In this document: piece by piece, positions 1 to 13,108 of the stretch
Position numbering within the stretch: the stretch's first letter is position 1
Layout of the letters: each line of letters begins with the position of its first letter
Assembly (NCBI RefSeq): GCF_029227915.1
Contig: NC_079881.1
Span: 20,371,501-20,435,500, forward strand
Length of the DNA stretch: 64,000 nucleotides
DNA from: Hydractinia symbiolongicarpus
Lineage: Eukaryota > Cnidaria > Hydrozoa > Anthoathecata > Hydractiniidae
Reading direction: 5' to 3'
Program-made: the position numbers and the translations under genes
The notes under the pieces: model-generated
What the model saw: only the letters and a program-made list of their open reading frames with translations
Databases searched by the model: none
What the model was told of the DNA's origin: nothing

Positions 1-197
1 ACTGCAATACTTTTCTCCCGATGAAATGTGAGATCGATTGTATAAATGACCATACTTATAACTCTCACACAGAAATACCATAAATGCAATAAAAAATAGC
101 GAAAAAAAATATTTTTTTGAATTTAGGTCGTTAAATTAAACATTTTAAACTACTGACAGTGATATTTTACAAAACGTTCTTCGTTTCATTCGTTTCG

Positions 198-3100
198 TCA
201 GTGAGCTACATCGTCATCTCTTGTTGCTTGTCCACCCTAGTAAAAAGAAATTAAACTTTAACAAGCAATACGTTTCTGCGCATGATTGTAGTCTAGCCTT
301 TTAATGTAGCAGCTATGTGTGATCAGCCAATCAATAACATACGAGTACGCACGCATGCGCAATTAAAATTATAAATATCAATTACAAGCTGCATGGGTAG
401 TTGGGAAGAAGTTGTTTATTTGTTTGTGCCTCTATTGAAAGATCTCTCAACTGATTAGTTCTATTATGGTTAACTTATGGCTGAGCTCGTGTGTCATAGC
501 AATGACTTTTATCATTGAGATATCTCATTAAAAGAAAGAAAAAAGTTCGCGTCTTTGCGAATTGGATATAACAGAAACTTTCGCGATGCAAATCGTGCGG
601 GTATATATTATTTTTCTAAAAAATAAATCTTGAAAAAAAGAGAAAGACAATCAACCTTATCTTACTGCATTACAACAATAACAGCTTTTTTAATAGAACA
701 GATTACGGTTTAGCTATTTTACGGACTGAAGGTTATTTAGGTACGGGTCACAAACAGGAAAAGAGAAGTCAATTTAAAGACCATAAAATAGAACAGGCCG
801 CAAAATTTGATCTTTGTGCTTCATCGTCAGACCGGGCAAACAGTCCACACTGGACAAATAGTTCATACCAGACAAAAATAGTCCACACTGGACAAATAGT
901 TCATACCAGACAAAAATAGTTCACACCGGACAAACAGTTCATACCAGACAAAAATAGTTCACACCGGACAAATAGTTCAGACCAGACAAAAATATTTCAC
1001 ACCGGACAAATAGTCCAGGATCAAAGGTGTTTGTACAGGATAGCGCGCGTATTCCAAATAACGATAATCAACTGTATTTACATCATATCAACTTTTTTTT
1101 AGGTTCGTTTTTAAATTTATTTTGTAAGACATCCACTAAGATGTCGTTAAAATTTAACAAGCATGTTATGTCTCCAAAAGCGCAAGTTTTGTTTATTTAA
1201 ACAACTTGGCTAGTTTATTTACAATTTCTGTGTGGACATGGCATCGCTTTTAGGAAATATCTGGGAAACTATCGCCACCTTTATAATTCCTGTTTTTGCC
1301 CTTTTTGTATTTAATGACCAGTGCAGGCTCCACCATGATCAGCACGTCAGCACAGCACGTAAAATTTACGAATAATGCTCCGATGCACACAAATAAAACG
1401 AAAGAAGACTATCTTCACATACAGCCACGTCTCAAATGTGAGTAAAGAGAACGCTGAGAATAAAAAAAAAGGTTAATACAAAAATCACTTACAAAATTTA
1501 CACGGAGTTGTATTTGATGTTGCAAAACCACAGTGCGAAGAATCAGGGACTAAAGAATTTAAATTCGGAATAGAAATCATTTACACTGTATGAAACAGGC
1601 ATAATATAGTGAATTAAAAGTATACATATATAAACAATGTACAAAATACACCAAGTGGTAAGAGTTATTACAAATATTTGCTCAGAATAGCGTCTTCTAC
1701 TCAACTGAACATTCCCTTGAAATATCAATCAAATTTTCATGCTGAATGCTAAGCAGGATTGATTCATACTCTTAGTCCCTGACACGACTCGGATGAATGA
1801 ATCAACGACCTTCCCTCCTGGAAACGAACGCTCTACTACAACAGTGTTAAAAATGCAATACAACGCCAGGGTGTAATTCAGCATTCACAGTAGCTGTTAA
1901 ACGGCTATTTCCTAATTGAAATTTATCACAAATTTCCCAATTTATTAGAGGAGCTAATTACATTCACTACAAAATATGGGACTACAGCCCATTTAATTTC
2001 AGACTTCAATTATACCTAAGAACACCTTCATAAAACGCCTATTTGGGGATTTAATGGTTCTTATTTTACATTTCTGGATTACACCCTAAACGCATGATAG
2101 GCGTGTTTGCGTACCTTTGTTCGACGTTCATATTCGCGACCTACTTCCAAAGCTTTCTCGAACGTGCAGCATCGGTGGTCGACGTCACGAGCGTAGAGAA
2201 CCTAAATGATTACAAGCCGTGGTAGAAATAAACGAAACATGAACAAACACCAATATACAACAACATGCTCATACACCAACAACAAACGCATGCTTATTTT
2301 GAGAACTTATTTGAAAAGCAGTGGTCAATATAGGATAATTCAAACTTTGTTTTTTAACTGACGAAAGATTTTTACTTAACCTTAACCCCCTCCCTTACCT
2401 TCAAACATTTCTCTGTACAGACTGACGTTTTAAAAATCCTTACCTTTTTTCTTGAATCTATTCTCGCAGATATTTGTCCATCTAAGATCAGCTGAGTCAA
2501 TTCGTTTTCTAGCAAGCCAACAGACGTGTTGAAAGAAGCAGCCATTTTGCTCAAGTCTGCAGACACGTACGGACTGAAATACTGCAGAGAAAAAAAAGAT
2601 TTTTTGCATATTTCTTATTGCTCTGGTTTTTTTCAAATGTGTAATAAAAACGTCAGAAAAAACTTGAAGAAACCAAAATACAGTTCCAGTGAAATATATC
2701 TGACCTGTATTAACGCTCTATTGCGTATTTGTGAATATAATTTATCGACATGCGGTGAGAGATAAACATCTAACAGCAAATTATCCTAAGCATAAAAATA
2801 AAAAATGTTATAAGTATCACCCAAACAGATTAGAAGTAAATCGAATATTCATGTAGTATACAAACATTGCATGCAGCTGTTCGACGCATATTTTATACTG
2901 CGCGAAACGAGTTAAATTCTCGCGAGTACGGTCCACAAAACTTAAAATTACAACAAGAGCCAGCAGGATTTCACTTGTAGAATTCGTTTGGATTACTTAC
3001 CTTCATACCAGCAAGAAGGTCCAAACATGTAGCATATTGCGAAGCGTAAAATTTGTGTAAGATATCCCGCAGCTGTGGTTGTAGTTCAAGGAATTGTTTG

Positions 3101-6100
3101 AAAGAGCTTATAAAGGAAAAAGCAAAATAAATATTGGATTGAAATGTAAATATCGAACTCTAAGAGATTAGAGGTCTATATTTCCGTTTAATACATAATA
3201 CATGAAATGGAAACACGAAAGCATGTTATACCTGCTTGAGAGAACTTTTTTCTGTAAGTCAACCCTATCAAACGTGGCTAGCGCACACAACCCGCCATAA
3301 ATGGCCACATCGTGAGCAGACAGCACCTAAAACAAAACACAAATCAAATATTCCAGCTTATTTTTTTCCAACTTCTACGGATGACTTTAACAAACATTTC
3401 AGGCTAATTTTGCTAAGTCCGAAATTTCAGGGTTTTTTTATGCCTGCTCTAATATTCAGTTGACGGATGCATTCACTTATACTTATCTTAAATTCTTTTT
3501 ATGACATATCATATTAAATTATTTTAAACTTTATAAACATTACGAGAAAGAGGACTCAAAACGTAAAATTAAAAATTGTTGCATTTGTAAATTCAACTCT
3601 TCTATGTCTAAGAAATAATCCTTGCAATGGAGAACATTGCAACATAAAATTCAAACCTGAGGGTAGTCCAAATGATCGAATGAAACCTGTAAAAACAACT
3701 TCGCTGCAGCTTTGTACTGTTTCTCCGAAAGTTCTGACAATCCTATACATTGAAAACAAAATATTTACACCTGCTTTCTTCCATACTTTGTGCCGTGTTG
3801 TTTAAAGGCCATATTTACAAGTACAGTGTATGATAAAACAAGTTTACTTTAAATAAATTTCTTTACAAAGTATATCTCAGTTTATTCAAAAAACACTTTT
3901 CACTTAAACTGAATTCTAACCTGTTCGGTCACGTGTTACTTTTAATAGTCAATCAAATCATGAATTTCCTGTGTGAAAATTAGTGTTGCTTACCTGCAGC
4001 GCATTTTAATCTTGCCAATATGCCAGCATTGATGTTTTTATTTTTTTCCTGAAATGACAACGAGAACAACAAGATTATTTGCACCACTAATTTTCCCAGA
4101 TTCCACAAATTCCACAAATTTTGCGAAAATTAATTCCTGCAAAATTAATAGAAAACTTGCTAAACTTAGCATTTACATAATATATGCGAATTTCCCTAAG
4201 GTGGTGACTTTTTCAAATTGAATTTTAATTTCAACAGTCTTTATTTTATGTCTCTCAAATAAAAAAATTAATTTTTGCAAATTATTACGACTTGCTGAGC
4301 TAGGGTAAGCTTTTCTCTGTAATTGTCTGTTTATTCCTATGTTTGTACAGAAAGGGATTGTTCAAATAGTGTTATGAGAACTCCTTTAAACATCATGCCT
4401 TCTAAAGTCTTTGCTAGAAAAGCTGAATTATTTGAAGAAGATATTTAATGAAATATAAACATATCCTTCATCATATTCTACTGAAAATTTTTCTCAGGAA
4501 GGGGTGGTTTTTGAGAAACATTTCATGTGGGATGTTAATAAATTGTAATAGGTTGTATATTTCCTGGAATCGGTATTGTCCCTCTCCCTCCACAATTAGG
4601 TTCAAGTACTTAAAATTTTAAAAAAAATAATGTCAATGTTTCAAACTTCTTTTTGCTCAATTCAAACTTAATTTCCAAACATTCAAAAGTACGTAAATTG
4701 ACTTCTGTTTTATTTTTCACCCTCACCATGCTGTACTTTATGCAAGAAGATAGTAAGCACATGATAACAAACATATGCCACGTAATTACTATCAAAAAAA
4801 CACTTACGTTAGAACTAGATGCTGATGACGTACTTTCAAATAAATCTGGAACTGCTTCGGCTTTGTGAACATACGTCTGAACATGAGACCAATTTTGCAT
4901 GTATATACTTACCTAAACAAACAGGAAGCCATAGAAAAAAAATAATTCTCCAAGCAAACCAACTTTCAAGAAATCAATCAGAGTTAAATACATACATACA
5001 TTTATCACATTCATACACATGTTGACAATGTGTTGCGCACATATGCAGTAATCACGAGCTCTTGAATAACATTTCAAGGCGTTGCTGCAAAAAAAGAAAA
5101 AGCGTTATTACAACATGTTTACACATCATTTGAAATAGTTAAATTAAAATTATTACAAAAAAACCCACCTGAAATCTCCCATGTCTAGATAATGATCACC
5201 TAAATCATCGTGACCACGCCTATGGAAAAATATCAGTAACAACATACACAGAGAATGGCATAACCTAAAGTTTCCTGTCGTAAAACATGCTTATGCACAG
5301 AAAGATTCTAAATGTGGATATAGATCTGGAGTCAATAATATCTTTAACACATCCTATCAAACTTAATCAACAATAAAAAGGACATAAAGGAGTATAATAA
5401 CCATCTTTAAAAAAAAAGAGAAAAAACATTAAGAAAAAGATTTTTTCGCGATGTACCTGATACTTTCTTTAATGGAGTTATGTTTATAAGTTTTTAAGTC
5501 TTGGTCTAATTTTTCAAGCTAAATAGAATGGACATGTTTAATAGTTATAGTATCTAAAAGAGATAAAGGCTAGTGTTATTTTAATATTGTTTCTCCTGTA
5601 CCTTAAGTTCAGCTTTTTTATTTGTTGTTTCGACCCAGTGAGTATCAAAATCTGATGCTGAGTTTCCATCCTCGTTATTTCTAAATTTTAGAGTTAAAAT
5701 AATGTCTATCTTGTCAAAAGATATGGTTTTGTCAGTGGGCTTACAACATACTGAAAAGATACATGAAAAATGGTCCCATACAATTCACTGACTGATTTTT
5801 TTTAAAATAAAGTGAACATATATTGTACCAACCTTTAAAAAGCAAAGACAAAGCACCTGCACACATAGCTAGTGTTTGTCACTGCAATTTACGTCAAATT
5901 TTCAACACAACCGTATCACTTTTAAACTACCAGTGATTACCACCAACACAATTCACAGAAACATTAAAAATAGTTTTTGTGGCAGGGAGCCATAGGGCTA
6001 GCAGAACACACATTGTCACTCAAGAAGTTAATGTTAAAATTGAAGCTTATTCTGACTTGAGGTTTAGGGCTGCGTGTGTTAGCTGAAGATAATTTCACCT

Positions 6101-7714
6101 CCATGAATACTTTTAGGGGCCTGTTCACATAGTCAAGGTGAATTTCACCCCAGTGTAAAACTTTGCCCAAGGTGAAATTACATGTAGAACTGAACAGGGT
6201 GAGAAAGTAAACACATTATACCCAAGGACGAAAAGAAAAAATGCTTATGCGATAATTGTTTTTCATGTTGTTTTTTGTGGTCTTGGTCTTGTGTTGTTCA
6301 ATTTTCTGCAACAAAAATTAAAGATTTAATTGTTTAATAAAACTCTTCCAACAAATCAATGAACATAAGGAACAATATTTTTACTTGTTTTATTATATTA
6401 CCATCAGTAATATTATTTGTTTACAGTGTTATAGAAAGAATGAAAAAAATTGTGCAGAGAAAATATTTTAGCAAGAAATATTTATTTATTTAATTCAATT
6501 CTTTAAAAAAACATGTTAAAATAATAGTCAACTGGACCTAGGGGGACCTTGGGCAAAAGCAGGGTCAATTCACTTTAGGGTAACAATTTATGTTTTCATT
6601 CCATGGAGATTTTTGCCAATACTATATGTGTAACAAGCCTTTAGGTTTTTTTTCTATTTTCCTTTTAAAGTTAAGTTTATGTTCCTTATTAACGACCTCA
6701 AATTTTATGCCCATTCTAATTTTCAATTTCCACAAGCTATGTGTTTGGTAAAAAAGGGCCTTTTTGCAAATGGCTTACTGCCAAATACGTCTCCCCATCC
6801 CCACCCTCAAAATAAAATATTGTTACAAAGAAGTACGCTTTAGTGATGATCTTATGCTTAATTAGAAATAACTCAATGAAAACACAACCAGCCTTACGCA
6901 GCGTCAGCAAGTTTAGTCATGATATCTCGATACATCTCAGTGTTGTAAGTACTTTTAACTGCAGAAATTGACATTCTAAAAAAAAAAAAAAAAAAAAAAA
7001 CATTTGTATATGTAAAACAAACAAAAATCCTCATTTACCTATTTGCAATAAATAGATGCTCATTAGTGTCGGTCTATTACAAGTTCTTTGTAACATTTTT
7101 TATAGACAAAATCTTAATTGGAACCCAATGTATAAAATTATGTTAAACGTCTATATTATAGAGCTTAAAAAGTTGGTTAATAAGTCTTTTTTAATTTTTT
7201 AAAAAGCTCTTTCCGTTTTCAAGATATTCACATGTAAAGAATTTCAGATTCAATTATGCTGCATAAATTATGATGTCAAATTTCGCATTACACATGGCTA
7301 ACCGCCTAAAAAAAAGCCTGTAATTCCTGTGTAGCTATTAAGTTGCAGGAAATAAATTATATCTATAGGATAAAAAAAGAAAAAAAGGATTACACAAGAG
7401 AAAATTCAATTACATCTAGCCACTTACCGTAGAGCATCCACAGCATAACTTGGGCAATGTTTTGCAACAAAAAGAAGTCTTTGTAATTTTGCCAGGCCTT
7501 TGTACATGGAAGCATAAACATCTAAATCCTGAAAAAGAGACATTTAATACAGCTCATTCAAATTAACATCTGGTTGGTCAAATATTAATATAATAATTCT
7601 GCAACAACAAAAAAATACCAATGTTGGAGCATCCACAACAAATACTTCCTCTCTGTGTTCATTCTCAGGAAGATCAACTTGCATTGGCTCAACGTTTACT
7701 CTTGGTAAAGGCAT
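198..7714 (-). CDS. GPS1: COP9 signalosome complex subunit 1 (CSN1), 17 exons
   Basis: CSN1 is a scaffold subunit of the COP9 signalosome, which removes NEDD8 from cullins and so controls cullin-RING ubiquitin ligases. Exons in transcript order (complement): 7619-7714, 7428-7528, 6898-6975, 5602-5680, 5457-5518, 5169-5219, 5000-5084, 4808-4912, 3994-4048, 3657-3742, 3232-3326, 3001-3106, 2705-2785, 2444-2581, 2115-2201, 1493-1549, 198-236. All introns are GT-AG and all phases join, giving about 466 residues, near the animal length. The start MPLPR..EPMQVD, helical-repeat segments such as [12 protein letters not shown] and [16 protein letters not shown], and the PCI/winged-helix segment ([21 protein letters not shown]) match the family closely. 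The 39-bp last exon is the least certain: it was chosen by acceptor, phase and total length. A plausible splice acceptor before 7765 leaves an in-frame extension upstream of the ATG, so a further 5' exon may exist. Confidence 0.93.
237..1492. other. Putative last intron of GPS1, AT-rich
   Basis: Lies between the clear penultimate GPS1 exon (ending in a GTAAGT donor at 1492) and a candidate 39-bp terminal exon. It contains the 38-bp minisatellite listed separately. No other gene was seen. If the terminal exon is wrong, this is partly 3' flank. Confidence 0.4.
832..1020. repeat. 38-bp tandem minisatellite, about 4.5 copies
   Basis: The unit is a double phrase: a ~19-base half with 'cacactggacaaatagtt' followed by a half with 'cataccagacaaaaatagt'. 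Exact 38-base spacing is seen between copies starting at 842 and 880, with later copies carrying a few substitutions. The two halves are themselves similar, so the array grew from a ~19-bp unit. Confidence 0.85.
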
Positions 7715-7896
7715 GCTTGCACACTTAATTTTGGCTAACAAGCATTCTAAATCTTGTTTATTGATCTAAATAAAAGATTGATCATCTGGGTCATTATTTA
7801 CCAAGACAAAAATTAGTAAGAAAGAAAAAAAATTGAGTTGGTGAAAAAAAACTTCTGCAAATTCAAGGAAATAAAGATATATTACATAAAAAAATA

Positions 7897-7931
7897 TAAA
7901 AGCACAAATAAAATATATATTTGTGCTTTTA
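7897..7931. repeat. Small perfect hairpin upstream of GPS1
   Basis: The arm 7897-7910 (taaaagcacaaata) is the exact reverse complement of 7918-7931, with a 7-base AT loop. It has no T-run typical of a factor-independent terminator and the context is eukaryotic. It may be a vestige of a very short inverted-repeat element. Confidence 0.6.
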
Positions 7932-9504
7932 TCACTCGTCATAATCCTGTGATTTTTTTAAAAAAGAAATTTATCATCTATGTAATAATCGAAAACTGTG
8001 TCTGTATGTAACAGGCAAGTGGATGTCCACTCATTTTCCTTCCAAGCCACTGGAAAAGTTATGTCTGAAATGGTTATTGACAAATTAAAAGTCATGTCAC
8101 CAAATATAAAAACTTAAATTTAAATTAATGAAACATTACAATGCATCTATGAGGAAAAATTAACTTGAAAACAAGTGGTGACGCCAGTAATAACCAAAAC
8201 AGGTAACTTCTAGCCTCCGCAGAACCACCACAGAACGAGCAGAGAACCACCAGTCTCTGTAGAATGAGCAGAGAACCAGCAGTGAACCAGTACAATCACA
8301 GAACGAGTATTCTTGGTTGAGAACCACCAGAAAATGTTGACAAGACAAAACAATATTTTATAATACATGAAAACAAGATTAGTTATGAGCAAAATTTTAG
8401 TTTGTAGCAAAGTAGTGCAGATATCGTTTGTTTACTTCTAATATTCGGAAAATTAATTTGTCATACAGATTGTTATTAACATTTGGTGATAATATGGGAT
8501 AACAAGATGTATCGTTGGGCCATTTTAATGCTTTTTTTATTATTCTTGGTGTTAAATGAGCTAGCTTTAAATATGATATTAGATATAGCTAAGATGCCTG
8601 GCGGATTAGTTCCAAACAAACGTTAAATTTCTGTTTACCAAAATTGGTGATGTTGCTGCTATATATCCTGTGTCTCCATTTACTGATTGTACCTTATTTT
8701 TTAAACAATATCTGTGAAAATAACATTAGCCAGGCTTACCGACTGTGATTTTAAAATAGTAGTTGAGTTGATCTTGCCTTAAATTCGTATTTTTTTTTTC
8801 AAGTGAGGATAGTTTTGGAAGTATTTATAACTCACATTTTACACATTTGTGATTTTAGAATTAGGATACTAATTTGACTTTGTGGGAAAAGTTGGACTAT
8901 AAACCTTTTTTGGAATGTTCTTGCTTGTTTGTGGTAAATTTTAAGCCTCTATCATAGATTGAATTTGGCAAAAAAATTATCTAAAATGTCAAACTATAAG
9001 GGTGCTAAAAGGATGATATCCTAATTCTTAAATTTTGTATTCACAGAGTTACCATCTCAGTATTTTTTCAGGCAAATGAAATTGTCCAGTGATCAGTCAG
9101 AAACAAATATTTCCTGAAGGATCACTTCAAAAAATAATTAAAAAATTGTTGTTCAAAAAAAACACAAAGCATTTTACTGACATACTGTGTAGAATTAAAG
9201 AAATTTCTTTAAAATTTTGTCCACAAAATGCTTGTCATGTCATACTTTAATAAGTGAAAACAATTAACTTTAATAAGTGAAAACAATGGGAAATGTTTTT
9301 GTTATGTTAAAAACAAAATATTTGGTTTTGTATTTTCACTTTAGAAATATTTTATTGAGATTATTTTCTGTAAAATAAACAATTCTGCAAGATTAATTTT
9401 CATTTTTTTTTTTAAAAGCAAGAAAACAAAAAACAAAAAGAACATTGAGACTGAGATTTTGATACGTTTATAGCTGAAATCCTGAAATTCTTATATAATA
9501 TTTA

Positions 9505-9539
9505 AACCTTAATACTTACACACTGTAAGTATTAAGGTT
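9505..9539. repeat. Perfect 14-bp inverted repeat, 7-bp loop
   Basis: The arm 9505-9518 (aaccttaatactta) is exactly complementary to 9526-9539 around the loop cacactg. It stands alone in AT-rich intergenic sequence. It may be a MITE relic or a chance hairpin. Confidence 0.6.
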
Positions 9540-10972
9540 AACCACCACAATGCTTGATACAAATGTATGATTATTGCCAGTCAGTAAGAGAGGAAGTGCA
9601 TCAATTGCCAGTACCGAAAATATTAATTTTAAATATCAGTTTACGCAACAAATGTTGATAAATGATTTGTTGGTAACTCATGCAGCTAAGCTATAGCTAC
9701 AACCCTGGAAAAATACTTCTGAAAATGCTGAAAATCCAGCCTTCAAAATCTCTTTACTGTGCCATCCCCTTTCCCCTGAAGTCAATTTTTTTTAGGTTTC
9801 TGGACTGTTAGCATCAGTCAAGCATATTCAATATTGATTTTTTGGGGAATGGGGAGCTTAAAATGATATTAACAATATGTTTTATGTTTTCCAGGGTTTT
9901 AGCTTAGGTGCTGGCTAGTTTTTGGCTTAGGTATACTGGCAAGCTAATTTTAATTTTTTTAACTGACCAGAAGTAATATGAAGTATCACTGAGCGTTAGC
10001 AAACTGTATATTGAGTTTTAGTTCTAAATTTACTTGAAAACAGTAAATAAAAATGTATTCACATCATTCTAAAAACGGGGCTAGGTTTAATGTGGCCAGG
10101 AGGTTTAAGAGGTTTAGTTAGCTAGCTAGCTACTAGCTATCTAACATATACCATAAGATACACACTTAAAATCTGCAATATTTTAAATTTTTTTTGTCAC
10201 ACTACCATTACCAAAACTTTCTTTATAACTGTGTTAACTACGATTATGTGAAACTGCCAGTGAAAAGCTGCAAAACCCAACATTTTGTTGATACATTCTT
10301 CAAACTTGCATGTAAACAACCAGCATCGCCAAAATTCTGCGGAACCAAATGCGTATGGAAATAGGTCTATTTGCTATTACTTAAATATGACATTATAATT
10401 CATGCATCATAATTAAATCCGAAATTCTTTAAATGTAAATAACTTGAGAACGAAAAGAGCTTTTCCAAAAATTTAAAAAGACTTGTTAGGGTTTCCTTTA
10501 AGTTCGCCAAATATTTCCGAAGGAGGTATGAGATTTTCCTATTTGAAAAACATAAAATCGATTTCGTGCTAGAACTGATGAGAAGATTTAGTCTTGGATA
10601 GAAAAGTAGTGATCAATACCGAAGTGATTCAGAGGAAAAAGAAAAGTAACAGTGCCCTGAGAAGTCTCTTCAAGAGTTCATGGGGAAATAAAAGATCATG
10701 TGATCCCTCAAGGATGACATTTTGAATTTAACTTTGACATAAAAAGAGCCACGTTTTAATAGATTTTGTTCAGTAGTTTTACCTTGAATCATTAACGTCA
10801 AAAATAGCCATTTTTGTTGGGAATTTTAGTCAATTTATTCTTAGGAAGTTACAGTGAGTGAAGTGTTATAGCTGGACTACATTTACCTTACTTTTTCCTG
10901 TAAAACCCACCAAAATAATTTATCCTCTCCTGGAGGATTAGTCTTCACAACAACACAGCAGGCCTTACCAAT

Positions 10973-12062
10973 AACTACATAGACATAATCTCTTTTGCCC
11001 CGCCCCTTCGTCGTTGGTAACCAGGTCTTACACAAGAAATCCAGCCATGCAGTTCTTAACTAATGCGGAGGTGAACACAGACGCAGCATGGATGAATCAA
11101 GTCTGCAAAACTGCACTTACAGGCGGAACAGAAAATTTATCATGGATTTAATTGTATATAGATAATTTTTTCATTTGACGAAACAATTGGAAACCATAGC
11201 AGGTCCAAATTTAATGGATTATTTTCATTGTGCCGCAACTGTTATTCAAACAATTTTAAAAACGAAACCAACGTGCGGTATAATTTTTATTCTGTATAAA
11301 TTGTATGTACCTGACATATACCTTTTAAAAAGAGATTTTATTTATTAGTTTTATTTGAACCACCCAGAAAAAGAATTTTATAATGAAATTTCCTATTTGC
11401 TTGTGATGACCTGAAAAATAAACATTAAAGTTATGAAAATGACAGTATAGTGATGCATAAAAAGGATTGTAGCCAACATCTGCAAACATAGAAATCAGGC
11501 TTTTTCAGACAAATTTGAGTATTGTAGAAGTGCGATAATTTGCACATGCAAATCAATTATATAACACGTGCGATACAGGCTCTGAGGTTAATCATTGTTG
11601 CGCATTCATTTTGCAATAGAAAAGTGGGGGACCTTTTGAATTGTGAACTCCAAACACCATGATCAAGCATCTACATATAGCGACTCTCTCAATCTTAACT
11701 TCCTTTTCTACATGTCTGATATAGTATCCATGACTTACTGTGATTTTCATAAATTTACTTGGGTTTTGTTTTTACAATTGTTTGAATAAAAATAACACTT
11801 GCAGCATAAAAAGAAAACTCAATTAAATTTGGTTTTAAATATGGTTTTCAATTGTTTTATCAAATGAGGAAATTATCTACAATTAAATCCATGATAAAAT
11901 GTCTGTTTGGCTGCAAGTGCAGTTTTGCAGACTTGCTTTCCCTGTGCTTCGTCGGCGTTCACCTCCGCATTAGTTAAGAACCGCATGGTTGGATTTCTTG
12001 TGTAAGACCTGGTTACCAACGACGAAGGGGCCAGGCAAAAAGAGAATTAGGTCTATGTAGTT
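10973..12062. mobile_element. 1.1-kb foldback (long terminal inverted repeat) element
   Basis: The left arm 10973-11270 and right arm 11760-12062 are inverted copies. Examples are aactacatagac against gtctatgtagtt at the tips, the phrase 'cgtcgttggtaaccagg' in one and its complement in the other, and the inner phrase 'attcaaacaattttaaaaac' in both orientations. The 490-bp centre has no coding capacity. This is the structure of a non-autonomous foldback or long-TIR DNA transposon. No clear target-site duplication is visible, so the class cannot be named. Confidence 0.8.
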
Positions 12063-13108
12063 CTTTTAACTGAGTCAGGAGTCAATGAATTAGCTAGGAT
12101 GGTCAAGTTGGCTATGAATAGGCTTGCTCGTGGATTTAAAGAATCAGGACCGTTCAATAATTCTGAGATCTAAAAGTGTCAGACCAAGACAAAAATCTAT
12201 CAAACGTTTTAACCGACGAAAGCTCGAAACAAGCTAAGGACATGTTCGACCAACTAGAAATGTGGCAGGCATTTTGTCTGACAAGTCTCCAAAAATTATT
12301 TCAAAGGCTGCCATCGCACACTCTACAAAATGGATTTATAGGTTGATTTTCAAAACTCTATATTTATTGTATTGAAAATATATAAGAAAGGCCTTATGCG
12401 TCTGATAAAGCCCTACTTTCACCTATTCACCCACACAACATCTATTCTCTAGTGCATATCATACTCTGAATCCTTCACAGGAGAGTAAAGACACCCAATC
12501 TAAAAACAAAATTATGTTTCCCTCCAACTTTGGTCACTTCTTCTCCGCCATATTACAATTCTAGAAACAGGATTCTCTCTGTTCGTGCTCGCCCCTCTCC
12601 CCCTGTGATTTTTTAACCTATTACGATTCCCGTCCGCACGTTCTCAAACATTTTTCGAATTTAATCTGATATTTAAGTCAATCTTTTTCTTAATCTACAT
12701 CTACTGCAGCGTTACAACTACAGTGGATAGGATTACATAGGATTACAGTGCGACGTGCGACGGTATTAGATCACCTAAAATGTTAGTGGAAATCGCGTTA
12801 AATCATTATATCTATATATAGTAGAATGGAGTACACAGTAAAATTTATATAAAAACTTGTTTAGTCTACTTGTAGAGTTTTTGATAATACATTAAAGATC
12901 TCCATGTCTGCTAGATCATAGACGTTATTCTTGTCTAAATAAAGTTTGTTACTGCTGCGAAAGAGTTATCAAGTCATTTTTCGTCGACAGTTGTTCTTTA
13001 TTAGTTCTAACGTTTCACCAATTCCTGACCTTCTCATTATGTGGTTAGGTAACCTTTTCGTCAAATGCATCGAGCTTAAGTATTCTGGTAAAGCTATTTC
13101 TGTATTAA
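12063..13108. other. Intergenic, includes one dispersed repeat
   Basis: No gene recognised. 12386-12590 is a dispersed repeat with an inverted partner at 44645-44850, listed separately. The rest is AT-rich sequence without long open frames. Confidence 0.4.
12386..12590 (+). repeat. Dispersed ~205-bp repeat, copy 1
   Basis: Matches the reverse complement of 44645-44850 almost throughout. Shared phrases include 'acccacacaacatctattc', 'caggagagta' and 'tctaaaaacaaaatt'. There is no coding potential. It is likely a fragment of an interspersed element, and its ends are not defined by two copies alone. Confidence 0.75.

Larger units (their letters stand above)
7742..10972. other. Intergenic, no gene recognised
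   Basis: About 3.2 kb upstream of GPS1. It holds two small perfect hairpins, a 23-bp tandem duplication (9244-9287) and a degenerate run of 'agaaccaccag'-like units at 8210-8335. Open frames here are short and compositionally biased. No domain or splice chain was found on either strand. The GPS1 promoter should lie at the left edge, but no core element is distinctive. Confidence 0.5.
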
